Below, piece after piece: positions 7,742 through 18,414 of a DNA stretch of 40,004 nucleotides. A program made the position numbers and the translations under genes. Positions within the stretch are counted from its first letter, which is position 1, and each line of letters opens with the position of its first letter. The notes under the pieces were generated by a model, which made no database searches, was not told the origin of the DNA, and worked only from the letters and a program-made list of their open reading frames with translations. This stretch comes from Planctomycetaceae bacterium (GTDB taxonomy: Bacteria; Planctomycetota; Planctomycetia; Planctomycetales; Planctomycetaceae). The stretch covers positions 1 to 40,004 of the forward strand of contig JACCRE010000102.1 in NCBI GenBank assembly GCA_013813775.1, in the 5' to 3' direction.

Positions 7742-8782
7742 ATGTCTCGGGAACACCTCGCGTCGCTTGCGGATGAGACCGAACGGCAGTGGCGATCGCC
7801 GCGGCCCTCGTCGGCGGGATTGCGGCAGATAGCTCGCGGACTGTTGCTCGCGACGTCCGATGCGAGTTCGGCCGCCGAGACGCTGGCAGCGGCTTCAGAG
7901 CCGCTCGTGTGGCGGAGCCTGGAAGCCTCAGACAAAACCGCCACTGCCCCGAATCAGCTCACGAATCCAGTCCCAACTCCCTGGGGAGAGGGGTCAGGGG
8001 TGAGGGGACGCCTTGCCGCTTCATCCCCGCATCTTCCAGGCTTGGCGACCGTCTCGCGAACGGGCGCAAGCGACATGGGACGTCCACCTCGCCCCTCACC
8101 CCCGGCCCCTCTCCCCAGGGAGAGGGGAGTTCCGTCAGAGCCTCTTAACGATCCCGTCGAGGCAATCCTGCAGCGCAGCCTTCTCGCCGCACGCACCACC
8201 GCCTGGTTCGCTGTGCATTTCGTGACGCTGCAATCGCAGGCCGAGGACCTGGTGCTCGCCGCGCTGCTCGCCGACGCGGGCTGTTGCCGGCCGCGACGAA
8301 AATCACAGCGTGACGCTGTTGTTCAAGCGAACGATGTCGAGCATGTTCACGTCGGAGCGGCCTTCGCCGCGGGGTTCGACGATGTTCCGGCGTCACTGTC
8401 ATTGCACATCGCCCGGCATCATGAGCGATCCGACGGAACGGGCTTTCCGGAAAGGCTCAAGGCGTCGCGACTCACCTTGGGCGATCGCGCGATCGCCGCG
8501 GCGGTGCGCTTCGCCGAGCTGTTCGACGGCAGCCCGCTCGCCGCGGCGAAGCGATTGCACCATGAGGCACGGCTCGGCGCGTTCGATGCCGAACTGACGG
8601 CGAATCTGTTGTGGTCGCTGGGAGGCGAGTTTCCGGCCGACGCCGACTTCGGCCGCGGCGCCGCTCGCACTTGGATGCTGACCGATCACGGCCGACGCCG
8701 ATTGCGGATCGATCAAGCTCATCCGGCGAGTAAAGGGCCACACTTCCTGAAGATCCCGACGCGAGTGAGTGGCACGCCCTGA
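7742..8782 (+). CDS. Degenerate HD-GYP-like protein with in-frame palindromic repeat
   Basis: A 346-residue protein from the ATG at 7742; a GTG two codons upstream is possible. The C-terminal half resembles an HD-GYP domain. [13 protein letters not shown] sits where such domains have LLHDIGK, and [14 protein letters not shown] matches the HHERxDGxGYP motif, followed by [15 protein letters not shown]. The HD metal ligands are missing, so cyclic-di-GMP hydrolysis is unlikely; a binding or scaffold role is possible. Residues ~77-130 (about 7965-8131) are the translation of a palindromic repeat ([14 protein letters not shown] ... [13 protein letters not shown]) that keeps the frame open. The stop codon lies in a second repeat (8769-8847). 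Confidence 0.6.
   Translation: MSREHLASLADETERQWRSPRPSSAGLRQIARGLLLATSDASSAAETLAAASEPLVWRSLEASDKTATAPNQLTNPVPTPWGEGSGVRGRLAASSPHLPGLATVSRTGASDMGRPPRPSPPAPLPRERGVPSEPLNDPVEAILQRSLLAARTTAWFAVHFVTLQSQAEDLVLAALLADAGCCRPRRKSQRDAVVQANDVEHVHVGAAFAAGFDDVPASLSLHIARHHERSDGTGFPERLKASRLTLGDRAIAAAVRFAELFDGSPLAAAKRLHHEARLGAFDAELTANLLWSLGGEFPADADFGRGAARTWMLTDHGRRRLRIDQAHPASKGPHFLKIPTRVSGTP
7962..8131. repeat. Palindromic dispersed repeat, copy 2 (inside HD-GYP-like gene)
   Basis: The left arm is about 7970-8008 (CTGGGGAGAGGGGTCAGGGG) and the right arm about 8090-8130 (CCCCTCACCCCCGGCCCCTC). The core shares CGCAAGCGA.A.GG.ACGTC with the copy at 11851-12022, and both begin with CGAATCCAGT, which suggests a defined element end. 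Confidence 0.85.
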
Positions 8783-8847
8783 CGGAGGAAGGGCGTGGCG
8801 AGACGTATCGCGCCCACGCCCATCCCGTTGGTCTGGGCGTGCCACCC
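8769..8847. repeat. GTGGCACGCCC inverted-repeat element, copy A
   Basis: It starts GTGGCACGCCCTGACG and ends CTGGGCGTGCCACCC, with inner complementary stretches GGGCGTGG and CCACGCCC. It is nearly identical, in opposite orientation, to 13697-13778. It supplies the TGA stop of the HD-GYP-like gene. Confidence 0.85.
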
Positions 8848-8891
8848 TCTCACACCGATGCCGCAATGCAGCGGCCCTCCAGTCTCCCCGC

Positions 8892-9812
8892 ATGGCCACG
8901 GTTACCGCACGCAAGCCGCGATTGAAGACCGCACCCGCCTCTCGGCCGGCGGTGAAGCAGGATCGTGCGCTGGTCGCGGCGGAAGAATACTGGTCGGAAA
9001 CGCGACGGCCCTTCGCGTGCCTTTTATTTCTCGCGCCGCTGCTGATCGCCTACGAGATCGGCGTGCTCTGGCTGGGCGAGGGCCGCGAGGAACTGCTGCG
9101 CAACGGCGCCGACGTCTGGATGCGGTCGTGGCTCTACACCGCTGGAGTCCATCAGAGCTTCGCGCTGCCGCTCGTCGTGATGGCGTTGCTGCTGCTCTGG
9201 AACTTCTACGGCTACTTGCCGTGGCGGGTTCGGGCGGAAACCCTCGCCGGCATGTTCGCAGAGAGCTTGATCTTCGCGTTCGCGCTTGTCGTCGCCGGTC
9301 AGGCGTCGGAACTCGCCTTCCGACGGGCCGGGTTGCCGACGGCGTCGATCGAATCGCCGGCGAGCGGCGGGGGGGAGCCCGCCGAGATCATCGCGTCTTC
9401 TGGAAGCCTCGACGAGAGTGAGACCACTGAAGACCTCGGGGGGGTGACGCCCCCCGCTCACCAGACGAAGACTCGCCTCGCGGTGGCGCGAGCGTTGACG
9501 TTCGTCGGTGCGGGGATCTACGAAGAGGTGCTGTTCCGGTTGTTGCTGCTTCCCGCTTGCTACACGTTGTTTCGCGTCTTACAAGCGGGGCCGCGCGGCA
9601 GTGCGGCGCTGGCGGTCCTCGCGACGAGCCTGATGTTCTCGCTCGCGCACTACGTCGGCCCGGCGGGAGACGCCCTCGTGCCTTACACCTTCTGCTTCCG
9701 CACGCTCGCCGGCGTCTACTTCGCGGTCCTGTTCGTGAAGCGAGGCTTCGGCATCACCGTCGGCGCGCACGCGGCCTACGATCTCATCGTGGGCGTGCTG
9801 TGGGTGGGATGA
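8892..9812 (+). CDS. CPBP family intramembrane metalloprotease
   Basis: A 306-residue polytopic membrane protein of the CAAX protease/bacteriocin-processing (Abi) superfamily. The active-site motifs are present: YEEVLFR (210-216) with the Glu-Glu pair and Arg, FSLAHY (249-254) with His253, and HAAYD (293-297). Hydrophobic helices lie at about 42-60, 88-105, 122-140 and through the C-terminal third. The start is the ATG at 8892; in-frame sequence upstream belongs to a dispersed repeat. Residues ~157-190, between two helices, are a low-complexity insert ([14 protein letters not shown] ... [10 protein letters not shown]) coded by an inverted repeat at 9360-9462, probably in a loop. Substrate unknown. 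Confidence 0.85.
   Translation: MATVTARKPRLKTAPASRPAVKQDRALVAAEEYWSETRRPFACLLFLAPLLIAYEIGVLWLGEGREELLRNGADVWMRSWLYTAGVHQSFALPLVVMALLLLWNFYGYLPWRVRAETLAGMFAESLIFAFALVVAGQASELAFRRAGLPTASIESPASGGGEPAEIIASSGSLDESETTEDLGGVTPPAHQTKTRLAVARALTFVGAGIYEEVLFRLLLLPACYTLFRVLQAGPRGSAALAVLATSLMFSLAHYVGPAGDALVPYTFCFRTLAGVYFAVLFVKRGFGITVGAHAAYDLIVGVLWVG
9360..9462. repeat. Inverted repeat within the CPBP gene
   Basis: GAGCGGCGGGGGGGAGCCCG at about 9362 and GGGGGGTGACGCCCCCCGCTC at about 9440 are imperfect reverse complements and flank about 50 bp. The element is in frame with the surrounding protease. Confidence 0.6.
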
Positions 9813-9875
9813 CGGACGAAGGGCGGCTTTCATCGAACCGATTCGCTCTCGGCTGCGCCGCTGCGAAGTCGTCGG

Positions 9876-11780
<1,905 letters not shown>

Positions 11781-11850
11781 AACGTCGCTTTCACGTTGAT
11801 TGATTCATATGCGAATGATGTGTCTTTCGAAGCCGATCGGCTGCGGCCCG

Positions 11851-12022
11851 CGAATCCAGTTCCCCTCTCCACTGGGGAGAGGGGAAAGGGGTGAGGGGAT
11901 GTCCTGCCGCTCCCATGGCACGCCTCTCCGCGTTGAAAACCACCGCACGAAAAGACGCAAGCGAGACGGCACGTCAACCTCGTCCCCTCACCCCCGGCCC
12001 CTCTCCCCAGGGAGAGGGGAGG
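11851..12022. repeat. Palindromic dispersed repeat, copy 3 (mak/glgB junction)
   Basis: It starts CGAATCCAGTTCCCCTCTCC and ends CCCCAGGGAGAGGGGAG. The core shares GACGCAAGCGA and CACGTC.ACCTCG with copy 2. The mak stop codon (11988-11990) falls inside it, so the last ~10 residues of Mak are repeat-coded. Confidence 0.88.
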
Positions 12023-13634
12023 CATTTACTTCCCTCTTCGCCAGCAGCGCCTTCACGCCTCCCAACGGAATACGCACCCAATCGGGCCGGTTATTCAGCT
12101 CGTAAGAGAGTTCATAGAACGCCTTCGCCAGCATGAAGCCGTCGAGCAGGCTCGCGAACTGGTCGCTTTCCTTGGGAAGGAACGCCGCATCGCCGGCGGT
12201 CTTCACATACTCCGCCAGAAACGTCGCCGAGACGGTTCGCTGCCAGAGTTCCGCCCAAGGCAGCAGTCGCTCAAATTCGTGCGGTCGCGTCTTCGTGAAC
12301 GCGAAGAGTCCCGCGTAGGCGGCGTAGTGGTACGACCGCAGCATCCCGGCGACGTCGCGGAGCGGCGAGAACATCTCGCGTCGTTCGTCGATCGTGCGCG
12401 TCGGTTCACCTTCGAAGTCGAGGATCACGTAGTCGCCGTCGACCCACAGCACCTGGCCGAGGTGATAATCGCCATGAACCCGCGTTTTGACCGCGGCAGG
12501 CACCGCGGATGTTTGACGAACGACGCGTTCGATCGCTGCCGGCCCCGCTTGCAGCAGTTCGTCGGCGTCGGTCGTCACTTCTGCGGGCAGTTGATCGCGG
12601 TTCTCCTCAAGAGTGCGTATCGCGCGTCGTCCTTGCGCGATGATTTCCTTGCGGACGGCTTCGACATCGGCCGCGGTGATCGGCTCCTTCGCGAACGCGG
12701 GATCGGCCGTTTCACTGGCCAGCGCCAGATGCATTTCGGCGGTGCGCTGGCCGAGCCGCTTCGCGGCGTGCGAATACTCGCCGACGGATTCCTTCCCAAT
12801 GATGGGGTCGAGCGTGCTCGCCTCTGCTTTGCGGGCCGCTTGCTCGTAATAACGCGACAGCTCGCCCAGCGCGTGCTGCCAGCCGTCGCCCTGATTCGGT
12901 ACGAGTTGTTGGACGATCCCCAGCGTCATGGGGCAGCGGGCCTCATTCTGGCAGTATTCGATCGCACCGGCGACGCGCGGCAGGCGATCGAAACGGCTGC
13001 TTTCCGTCAGAAAACGGCCGATCTCGTAGTCCGGATTCACGCCGACTTCGAGCCGGCGGAAGAGCTTCATCAGCAAGCGGTCGCCATAGAAGATCAGCGA
13101 GTTGCTCGACGTGGGCGGCCCGAGCTTCGGTGTGAGAGTTTGTGCTCGATCGCCGCGAAGTTCAGCGAAAGCCGACGTGGCCTCGGCATGCACGACGCCG
13201 TGGTGCGTCGTGAACGAACTTTCACGGCCGATCAGATCGAGCAGCGCGGCGCACACGGCGGCATCCACCAGAGCGTCGTGCAGCACCGCCTCGCCCGCCG
13301 GCGACCGCAGCCGCGCGACAATCGCAGTTCGATCCGCCATGTTCGCACTGGGCGCGATCGCGAGTGGCACGAAATAGAGATCGGCCTCACCACCCGCGAA
13401 GCGAACTTCGAGCCACGTCAGAAAGGCGATCGCCGGCTCCGCAGAGAACGGGGCCGAATCGACGATGCGAACCGATGCGATCTTGCGGGCCTTGCCGCCG
13501 AACCAGCGCTGTGACTTCAGGAACGCCGGCAGCGCGGATTGTTCCAGCGCTGCGCGGGCTCGGCCGTCGAGACACTGAGACCAGTCGTCCGAGAGTTCGA
13601 TGGTTGGGATCGCGTTGGGGTCTGGTTCGGACAT
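11988..13634 (-). CDS. mak: Maltokinase
   Basis: Phosphorylates maltose with ATP to alpha-maltose-1-phosphate, the donor for GlgE. The protein has 548 residues. The N-terminal cap motif SQRWFGGKAR (41-50) is typical of maltokinases. The aminoglycoside-phosphotransferase-like kinase lobe has VHGDYHLGQVLW (386-397) with catalytic Asp389, and ILDFEGEP (404-411) with metal-binding Asp406. It sits between glgE and glgB, which supports the assignment. The C-terminal [10 protein letters not shown] is coded by palindromic repeat copy 3, which supplies the stop codon; the conserved fold appears to end at about LLAKRE. A fused trehalose synthase domain, seen in some bacteria, is absent. Confidence 0.93.
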   Translation of the reverse strand: MSEPDPNAIPTIELSDDWSQCLDGRARAALEQSALPAFLKSQRWFGGKARKIASVRIVDSAPFSAEPAIAFLTWLEVRFAGGEADLYFVPLAIAPSANMADRTAIVARLRSPAGEAVLHDALVDAAVCAALLDLIGRESSFTTHHGVVHAEATSAFAELRGDRAQTLTPKLGPPTSSNSLIFYGDRLLMKLFRRLEVGVNPDYEIGRFLTESSRFDRLPRVAGAIEYCQNEARCPMTLGIVQQLVPNQGDGWQHALGELSRYYEQAARKAEASTLDPIIGKESVGEYSHAAKRLGQRTAEMHLALASETADPAFAKEPITAADVEAVRKEIIAQGRRAIRTLEENRDQLPAEVTTDADELLQAGPAAIERVVRQTSAVPAAVKTRVHGDYHLGQVLWVDGDYVILDFEGEPTRTIDERREMFSPLRDVAGMLRSYHYAAYAGLFAFTKTRPHEFERLLPWAELWQRTVSATFLAEYVKTAGDAAFLPKESDQFASLLDGFMLAKAFYELSYELNNRPDWVRIPLGGVKALLAKREVNASPLPGERGRG

Positions 13635-13696
13635 ATCGCCACGAAATGTTTAACCGCGAACGCAGGTCCGCGAGTTGTCCTGAGTGATCCGGGGCT

Positions 13697-13778
13697 GGGT
13701 GGCACGCCCAGACCAACGGGATGGGCGTGGACGTGATATGTCTCGCCACGCCCTTCCTAACGTCAGGGCGTGCCACCC
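13697..13778. repeat. GTGGCACGCCC inverted-repeat element, copy B (glgE/mak junction)
   Basis: Read on the minus strand this matches copy A (8769-8847) almost base for base, including AGGAAGGGCGTGGCGAGAC and CCATCCCGTTGGTCTGGGCG. It lies between the glgE stop and the mak start on their transcript. Confidence 0.88.
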
Positions 13779-13798
13779 TCCCGAAACTCTCGGCTGTT

Positions 13799-15790
13799 CT
13801 ACATGAAGTAATCAAAGTCGCGTTCGGTGCGTGCCTTCTTGCGCAGCCGCAGGACGTGCGCAGGCACGCCTCGTGGATCGAGAGACACGAAGTTCGATTC
13901 GCCGTGCCACAGGAAGTGCGCGCCGGTGAGCAGATCCTGCACCTGATACGCGTCGTCAACGTTCAATCCGAACACGTGCAGCGGCAACTTGATGTGGCCG
14001 GACTGCGGGTGATACGGATCGACGTTCACGACCGTCACGATGATATTCGAGTAGCCGGGCGTCGTTTTGCCGTAACAGACGATGCGTTCGTTGTCGGTCG
14101 GATAGAACCGCAGCCGATGGTCGAATTGCAGCGCCGGGTTCTCCTTGCGGATGCCGTTGACGAGCGCGATCAGCTCGCGAAACACGTTCGGCCGATCCCA
14201 GTCCCAATGCCGTAGCTGGTACTTCTCGCTGTCGAGGTACTCTTCGGCGCCGGCTTTGATCGGCGCGCGCTCGAAGTTCTCGTAGGTCGGCCCGTAGATG
14301 CCGTAGGTCGCACCCAGCGTGGCCGCGAGGATGTACCGAATGCGAAACCCTGCTTCGTCGCCCGTCTGCAGGTACTCGGGCAGGATGTCGGGCGTGTTCG
14401 CAAAGAGATTCGGCCGCATATATTCGCGGACCGACGTCTGATTGAGCTCGGTGAAGTAGTCCTCGATTTCCCACTTCGTGTTTCGCCAGGTGAAGTAGGT
14501 GTAGGACTGCGTGAAGCCGCTTTTGGCGAGATACTTCATCACCTTGGGCCGCGTGAACGCTTCCGACAGGAAGATCGCGTCGGGGTGCGTCTTCTGCACG
14601 TTCGCGATCAGCCACTCCCAGAAGCGGAACGGCTTCGTGTGCGGGTTGTCGACGCGGAACACCTTCACCCCGCGATCGGCCCAGAACATCACGACGCTCA
14701 ACAGTTCTTCCCACAGCGCACGCCAGTCTTCGCACTCGAAATCGAGCGGATAGATGTCCTGATACTTCTTCGGCGGGTTCTCGGCGTACTTGATCGTGCC
14801 GTCGGGGCGGTGCTTGAACCACTGCGGATGCTCTTTGACGTACGGATGATCGGGCGAGCACTGAAACGCGATGTCGAGCGCGATCTCGAGGTCATGTGTC
14901 TTCGCGGACTCGAGCAGCCGATCGAAGTCGTCGAAGTCGCCGAGGTCGGGGTGGATCGCCTTGTGCCCGCCTTCGGCTCCGCCGATGGCCCAGGGGCTGC
15001 CGGGGTCGTCGGGACCGGGAGTCAGCGTGTTGTTCGGACCTTTGCGGAAGGCACGCCCGATGGGATGAATCGGCGGCAGATACAGAATGTCGAAGCCCAT
15101 CTCGGCGACATAGGGCAGGCGTTTTTCAACGTCGCGGAAGGTGCCGTGACGGCCCGGTTCGTCGGCCGTCGAACGCGGAAACAGCTCATACCACGATGCG
15201 AAGCGCGCCCGCACCCGATCGACCCAAACCCGCAGCACACGCTCGTAGCGGTGTCCGAAAGTTCGATCGCCATGACGAGCCATCACGGTGGCGAGCGTTT
15301 CGTCGAGAGCCGCTTCGACGCCCAACTGCTGATCGCCGCGATCGATGATGTCGGCGTGACCGCGCAGCCAGTCGCCGTCGTCGCCGGCGCGCTTCGCCGT
15401 CTTGCGAATGAACGCGGCTCCTTCCAAGAGCTCGCTGGTGACGTCTTGTTGCGCTTCGGCCTTCTTCTGGAGATCGCGTCGCCACGTGGCGAAGGTATCG
15501 ATCCAGGCTTCGAGCGCGTACTCGTGCCAGCGCTGCTCGTGAACGGGAAAGCTCGCCGACCAGCGGTCGTTGCCGAGCGGCGTCATTCGCACTTCCGACC
15601 ACTCGCCGGTCCCTTCGGGACGGTACTTGAGCGTGGCCGCGAGGACTTCATGTCCGTCGGTGTGGATATCGGCTTCGACCTCGACGTCTTCGCCGACGGC
15701 TCGCTTGATCGGAAATCGCCCCCCGTCGATTTCGGGATCGACGCCTTCGATGATCACGCGAGACGGAACGTGATCGGATAGCGACTTCAT
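13799..15790 (-). CDS. glgE: Alpha-1,4-glucan: maltose-1-phosphate maltosyltransferase
   Basis: Transfers maltosyl units from maltose-1-phosphate to the non-reducing end of alpha-1,4-glucan. The protein has 663 residues, normal for GlgE. An N-terminal beta domain is followed by an inserted helical region (about 105-205), then the GH13 barrel with MGFDILYLPPIHPIGRAFRK (231-250). The catalytic nucleophile is Asp381 in VKVFRVDNPHTKPF and the acid/base is Glu410 in FLSEAFTRP; their 29-residue spacing matches characterised GlgE. It is the first gene of the minus-strand glgE-mak-glgB cluster. Trehalose synthase, which would feed maltose to Mak, is not visible here. Confidence 0.96.
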   Translation of the reverse strand: MKSLSDHVPSRVIIEGVDPEIDGGRFPIKRAVGEDVEVEADIHTDGHEVLAATLKYRPEGTGEWSEVRMTPLGNDRWSASFPVHEQRWHEYALEAWIDTFATWRRDLQKKAEAQQDVTSELLEGAAFIRKTAKRAGDDGDWLRGHADIIDRGDQQLGVEAALDETLATVMARHGDRTFGHRYERVLRVWVDRVRARFASWYELFPRSTADEPGRHGTFRDVEKRLPYVAEMGFDILYLPPIHPIGRAFRKGPNNTLTPGPDDPGSPWAIGGAEGGHKAIHPDLGDFDDFDRLLESAKTHDLEIALDIAFQCSPDHPYVKEHPQWFKHRPDGTIKYAENPPKKYQDIYPLDFECEDWRALWEELLSVVMFWADRGVKVFRVDNPHTKPFRFWEWLIANVQKTHPDAIFLSEAFTRPKVMKYLAKSGFTQSYTYFTWRNTKWEIEDYFTELNQTSVREYMRPNLFANTPDILPEYLQTGDEAGFRIRYILAATLGATYGIYGPTYENFERAPIKAGAEEYLDSEKYQLRHWDWDRPNVFRELIALVNGIRKENPALQFDHRLRFYPTDNERIVCYGKTTPGYSNIIVTVVNVDPYHPQSGHIKLPLHVFGLNVDDAYQVQDLLTGAHFLWHGESNFVSLDPRGVPAHVLRLRKKARTERDFDYFM

Positions 15791-16237
15791 GGGCCCTCGA
15801 TGTTCTTGCTAAGTGCGCTCACGCGACTTCCCCTCTCCGCTGGGGAGAGGGGCCGGGGGTGAGTGGATATCTCACGCGCCGCTTGTGCCTATGTTCGATT
15901 TCGACTGCTGAATCTGGATTGTCATAAGCTCGGCTGGCAAGGTGAAGCCGCCGATTGCTCCCCTCACCTCTGCCCCTCTCCCCCTCTCCCCAGAGGAGAG
16001 GGGTTCGATTCGGAACGTCAACAAACATCGTGACGCATTGTCGGTCAAGACGAACCGTCTGGCTCCCCACGCGCGAGGTCCATCGTCCGGACCATCGACA
16101 TCGCTCCACAGGGTGGATTCCCCACTTCATCTCACCGGGCGGGCATGAGTCGCTGGAACATGCCCTCCGCGCACCTTACCTTGAACGCCCACTGAGCTTG
16201 AACACTCGATGGCAACGTGGCCTAACAGGTGCGACCG
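15791..16237. other. Divergent intergenic region, glgE / DUF1080 gene
   Basis: About 450 bp. It contains palindromic repeat copy 4 (15829-16004), immediately upstream of glgE. The remaining ~220 bp before the DUF1080 gene must hold its promoter; I see no clear boxes or RNA gene. Confidence 0.4.
15829..16004. repeat. Palindromic dispersed repeat, copy 4
   Basis: The left arm is CCCCTCTCCGCTGGGGAGAG; the right arm region CCCCTCACCTCTGCCCCTCT is followed by CTCCCCAGAGGAGAGGGG. The core differs more from copies 2 and 3, and the right arm carries a duplicated CCCCTCTC. Confidence 0.8.
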
Positions 16238-16900
16238 ATGATTCTCCGATTGTGCGCTCTTGCTTCCGTTTGCGTGTTCGCCGCGACCGCGGTCGCCGAA
16301 GATCCGGTCCCGAAGACCGACGACCTGCAACCGATGTTCAACGACAAGGACTTCACCGGCTGGAAGAAGGTCGGCGGCGATGCGACCTACAAGATCGAAG
16401 GCGACACGATCGTCGGCGAAGTCGGTCCCGGACCGAACACGTTTCTGCGCACCGAAAAGACCTACGGCGACTTCATCTTCAAGGCCGATCTCAAGCTCGA
16501 AGTGCCGGGGAACTCGGGCATTCAGTTCCGCAGCCATCAGAAGCCCGAGACCGACAAGAACCCGGACCGCGTGTTCGGCTACCAGATGGAAGTCGATCCC
16601 AGCGATCGCAAATGGTCGGGCGGCATCTACGACGAAGGTCGCCGCGGCTGGCTCTATGACCTGAAGGACAAGCCCGAGAAGCAGGCGGCGTTCAAGCTCG
16701 ACGACTGGAACGAGTACGTCATCAAAGCCGAAGGCGATCACCTTCAGACGTGGGTCAACGGAGTGCCCGTCGCCGACCTGCACGACGCCGAAGACGCCGA
16801 AGGCTTCATCGCCCTCCAGGTCCACAGCGGCAAAGCCGGCAAGATCCTGTGGAAGAACGTGAGCATCAAGGAGTTGAGCCTTACCGAGACTTCGAAGTGA
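16238..16900 (+). CDS. Secreted DUF1080 (3-keto-disaccharide hydrolase-like) protein
   Basis: A 220-residue exported protein. The start ATG at 16238 is about 8 bases after AGG; a GTG three codons earlier is less likely. Residues 1-20 form a signal peptide (MILRLCALASVCVFAATAVA, cleavage after AVA). The rest is one DUF1080 domain, a concanavalin-like beta sandwich, with MFNDKDFTGWKKVGG, NTFLRTEKTYGDFIFKADLK, GNSGIQFRSH and GFIALQVHSGKAGKILWKNV, all typical. Members include periplasmic or extracellular enzymes acting on 3-keto sugars, and the family is very abundant in planctomycetes. The substrate here is unknown. It is 107 bp upstream of the class II aldolase-like gene and could be cotranscribed. 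Confidence 0.88.
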   Translation: MILRLCALASVCVFAATAVAEDPVPKTDDLQPMFNDKDFTGWKKVGGDATYKIEGDTIVGEVGPGPNTFLRTEKTYGDFIFKADLKLEVPGNSGIQFRSHQKPETDKNPDRVFGYQMEVDPSDRKWSGGIYDEGRRGWLYDLKDKPEKQAAFKLDDWNEYVIKAEGDHLQTWVNGVPVADLHDAEDAEGFIALQVHSGKAGKILWKNVSIKELSLTETSK

Positions 16901-16970
16901 TCTGCTCTGCGCATTGAGCGACGTTGCGTGCGGCCCCACGGCCTGAAGACCGTGGGCGTCGCGGTCACTC

Positions 16971-17002
16971 AACTTTCAACCCTCAACTCTCAACCCTCAA
17001 CT
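16971..17002. repeat. CAACYCTCAAC short tandem repeat
   Basis: Repeated CAACTTTCAACCCTCAACTC units lie just before the aldolase-like gene. The same motif recurs at about 33222-33246. It argues against the longer in-frame start at 16924. Confidence 0.5.
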
Positions 17003-17007
17003 TCGCA

Positions 17008-18303
17008 GTGCCCGACCGCCGCTATCTGCCGCCGCGGGATGAGATCCTCGATCTGATGGATCGCATCTATCGGTATCGGATGACGACGACCTCCGGCGGC
17101 AACCTGTCGATCCGCGACGAAGACGGCAACATCTGGATCACCCCGGCGCGGATCGACAAGGGCGGCTTGCGTCGCGACGACGTCGTGTGCGTGCGGCCCG
17201 ACGGCGCGGTCGAAGGCACGAGAACGCCGTCGTCGGAGTTGCCGTTTCACAAGGCGATTTACGCGGCACGTCCCGACGTGCGCGGCATCGTTCACGCTCA
17301 TCCGGTGGCGCTCGTCGCGTTCAGTCTCTGTCGAAAACTGCCGGACACTCGATTGTTTCGGCAGGCGCGGCACGTGTGCGGCGACGTCGGTTTCGCACCC
17401 TACGCGTTGCCCGGCAGCGAAGGGCTGGGGGCGAACATCGCCGCGACCTTCCGCGAGGGCAACAATTGCGTCGTTCTCGAGAACCACGGCGTCGTAACGG
17501 CCGGGACTTCGCTGCAAGAGGCCTTCGAGCGTTTCGAGACCCTCGAGTTCGTGTCGAAGACGCTCATCAAAGCCGGGCTGCTCGGTTCGCCGCGATTTCT
17601 GTCCGACGAGCAACTCGAGTTCGGCGCCGCGATCGATCGCAGCCTGCCGAGCGGTGAAAACCACCACTCGACGACCGCCGAGAAGGAACTGCGGCATCAA
17701 CTCGCCGAGTTCGTTCGCAGGGGCTATCGGCAACGATTGCTGACGAGCACGCAGGGTAGCTTTTCGGCGCGGCTCGACGGCGAAGGCTTCCTGATGACGC
17801 CCTACCGCACCGACCGGTCGCGGATTCAACCGGCGGATCTCGTCGCCATTCGGAACGGCACCGCCGAGCCGGGCAAAACGCCGAGTCGTGCCGCGAAGCT
17901 GCATGCGGCGATCTACAAGCTGCATGGCGACGTCGGCTCGATTGTGAATGCCTTTCCCGTCAATGCGACCGCGTTCGGCGTGACCGGTCAGACGCCCGAC
18001 ATCCGCGCGATTCCCGAAAGCTACATCGTGCTGAGGGGCGTCGAGCGCATTCCCTACGGGATGCAACTCGACGACGTCGAATGCTTCGCGAGCCGCGTCA
18101 GCCTGGAGACGCCCGTCGCCGCGATCGAGAACGACGCGGTGCTCGTGCTCGGCGGCAACATCCTTGATGCCTTCGATCGATTGGAAGTGCTCGAAGCGAC
18201 GTCGGAAGCCCTGATCAACAGCCGCGCGCTCGGCGGAGCCGTCCCCATGTCGGCCGCGGTGATCGACGAACTCGAACTCGCGTTCAACATGAGGCGTCGT
18301 TGA
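17008..18303 (+). CDS. Tandem class II aldolase/adducin domain protein
   Basis: A 431-residue protein from the GTG at 17008 (VPDRRYLPPRDEIL). It contains two class II aldolase domains in tandem. The first (about 10-200) has TTSGGNLSIRD (27-37), the catalytic-type Glu77 (SSELPFHKAIY) and the zinc ligands HAH (96-98) and His160 (ENHGVV), so it could act as a fuculose- or rhamnulose-phosphate-type aldolase or epimerase. The second (about 225-425) keeps the fold (STQGSFSARL, RAAKLHAAIY) but has NAF where HAH is expected and no clear third His, so it has probably lost metal binding. I took the GTG start because upstream in-frame sequence is a dispersed repeat. Substrate unknown. Confidence 0.82.
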   Translation: MPDRRYLPPRDEILDLMDRIYRYRMTTTSGGNLSIRDEDGNIWITPARIDKGGLRRDDVVCVRPDGAVEGTRTPSSELPFHKAIYAARPDVRGIVHAHPVALVAFSLCRKLPDTRLFRQARHVCGDVGFAPYALPGSEGLGANIAATFREGNNCVVLENHGVVTAGTSLQEAFERFETLEFVSKTLIKAGLLGSPRFLSDEQLEFGAAIDRSLPSGENHHSTTAEKELRHQLAEFVRRGYRQRLLTSTQGSFSARLDGEGFLMTPYRTDRSRIQPADLVAIRNGTAEPGKTPSRAAKLHAAIYKLHGDVGSIVNAFPVNATAFGVTGQTPDIRAIPESYIVLRGVERIPYGMQLDDVECFASRVSLETPVAAIENDAVLVLGGNILDAFDRLEVLEATSEALINSRALGGAVPMSAAVIDELELAFNMRRR

Positions 18304-18323
18304 AGCTGCTTTGCCAACTTTGC

Positions 18324-18342
18324 GTGGCACTGGCTCTGCCAG
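18324..18342. repeat. Partial GTGGCACTGGC repeat
   Basis: GTGGCACTGGCTCTGCCAG, a single hairpin arm of the family seen in full at 31548-31619 and 37828-37850. It lies between two convergent genes. Confidence 0.5.
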
Positions 18343-18414
18343 AGCGAACCGCCATATCGCGATACTCGCTGAGCCAATCGCATCGATTCGTGATGAGCCG
18401 CGTGCTGACGATGA

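Noticed and set aside
16924-17007. Longer N-terminus for the class II aldolase-like gene
   Set aside because: The extension is coded by CAACCCTCAAC dispersed repeats, and the family N-terminus fits the GTG at 17008.
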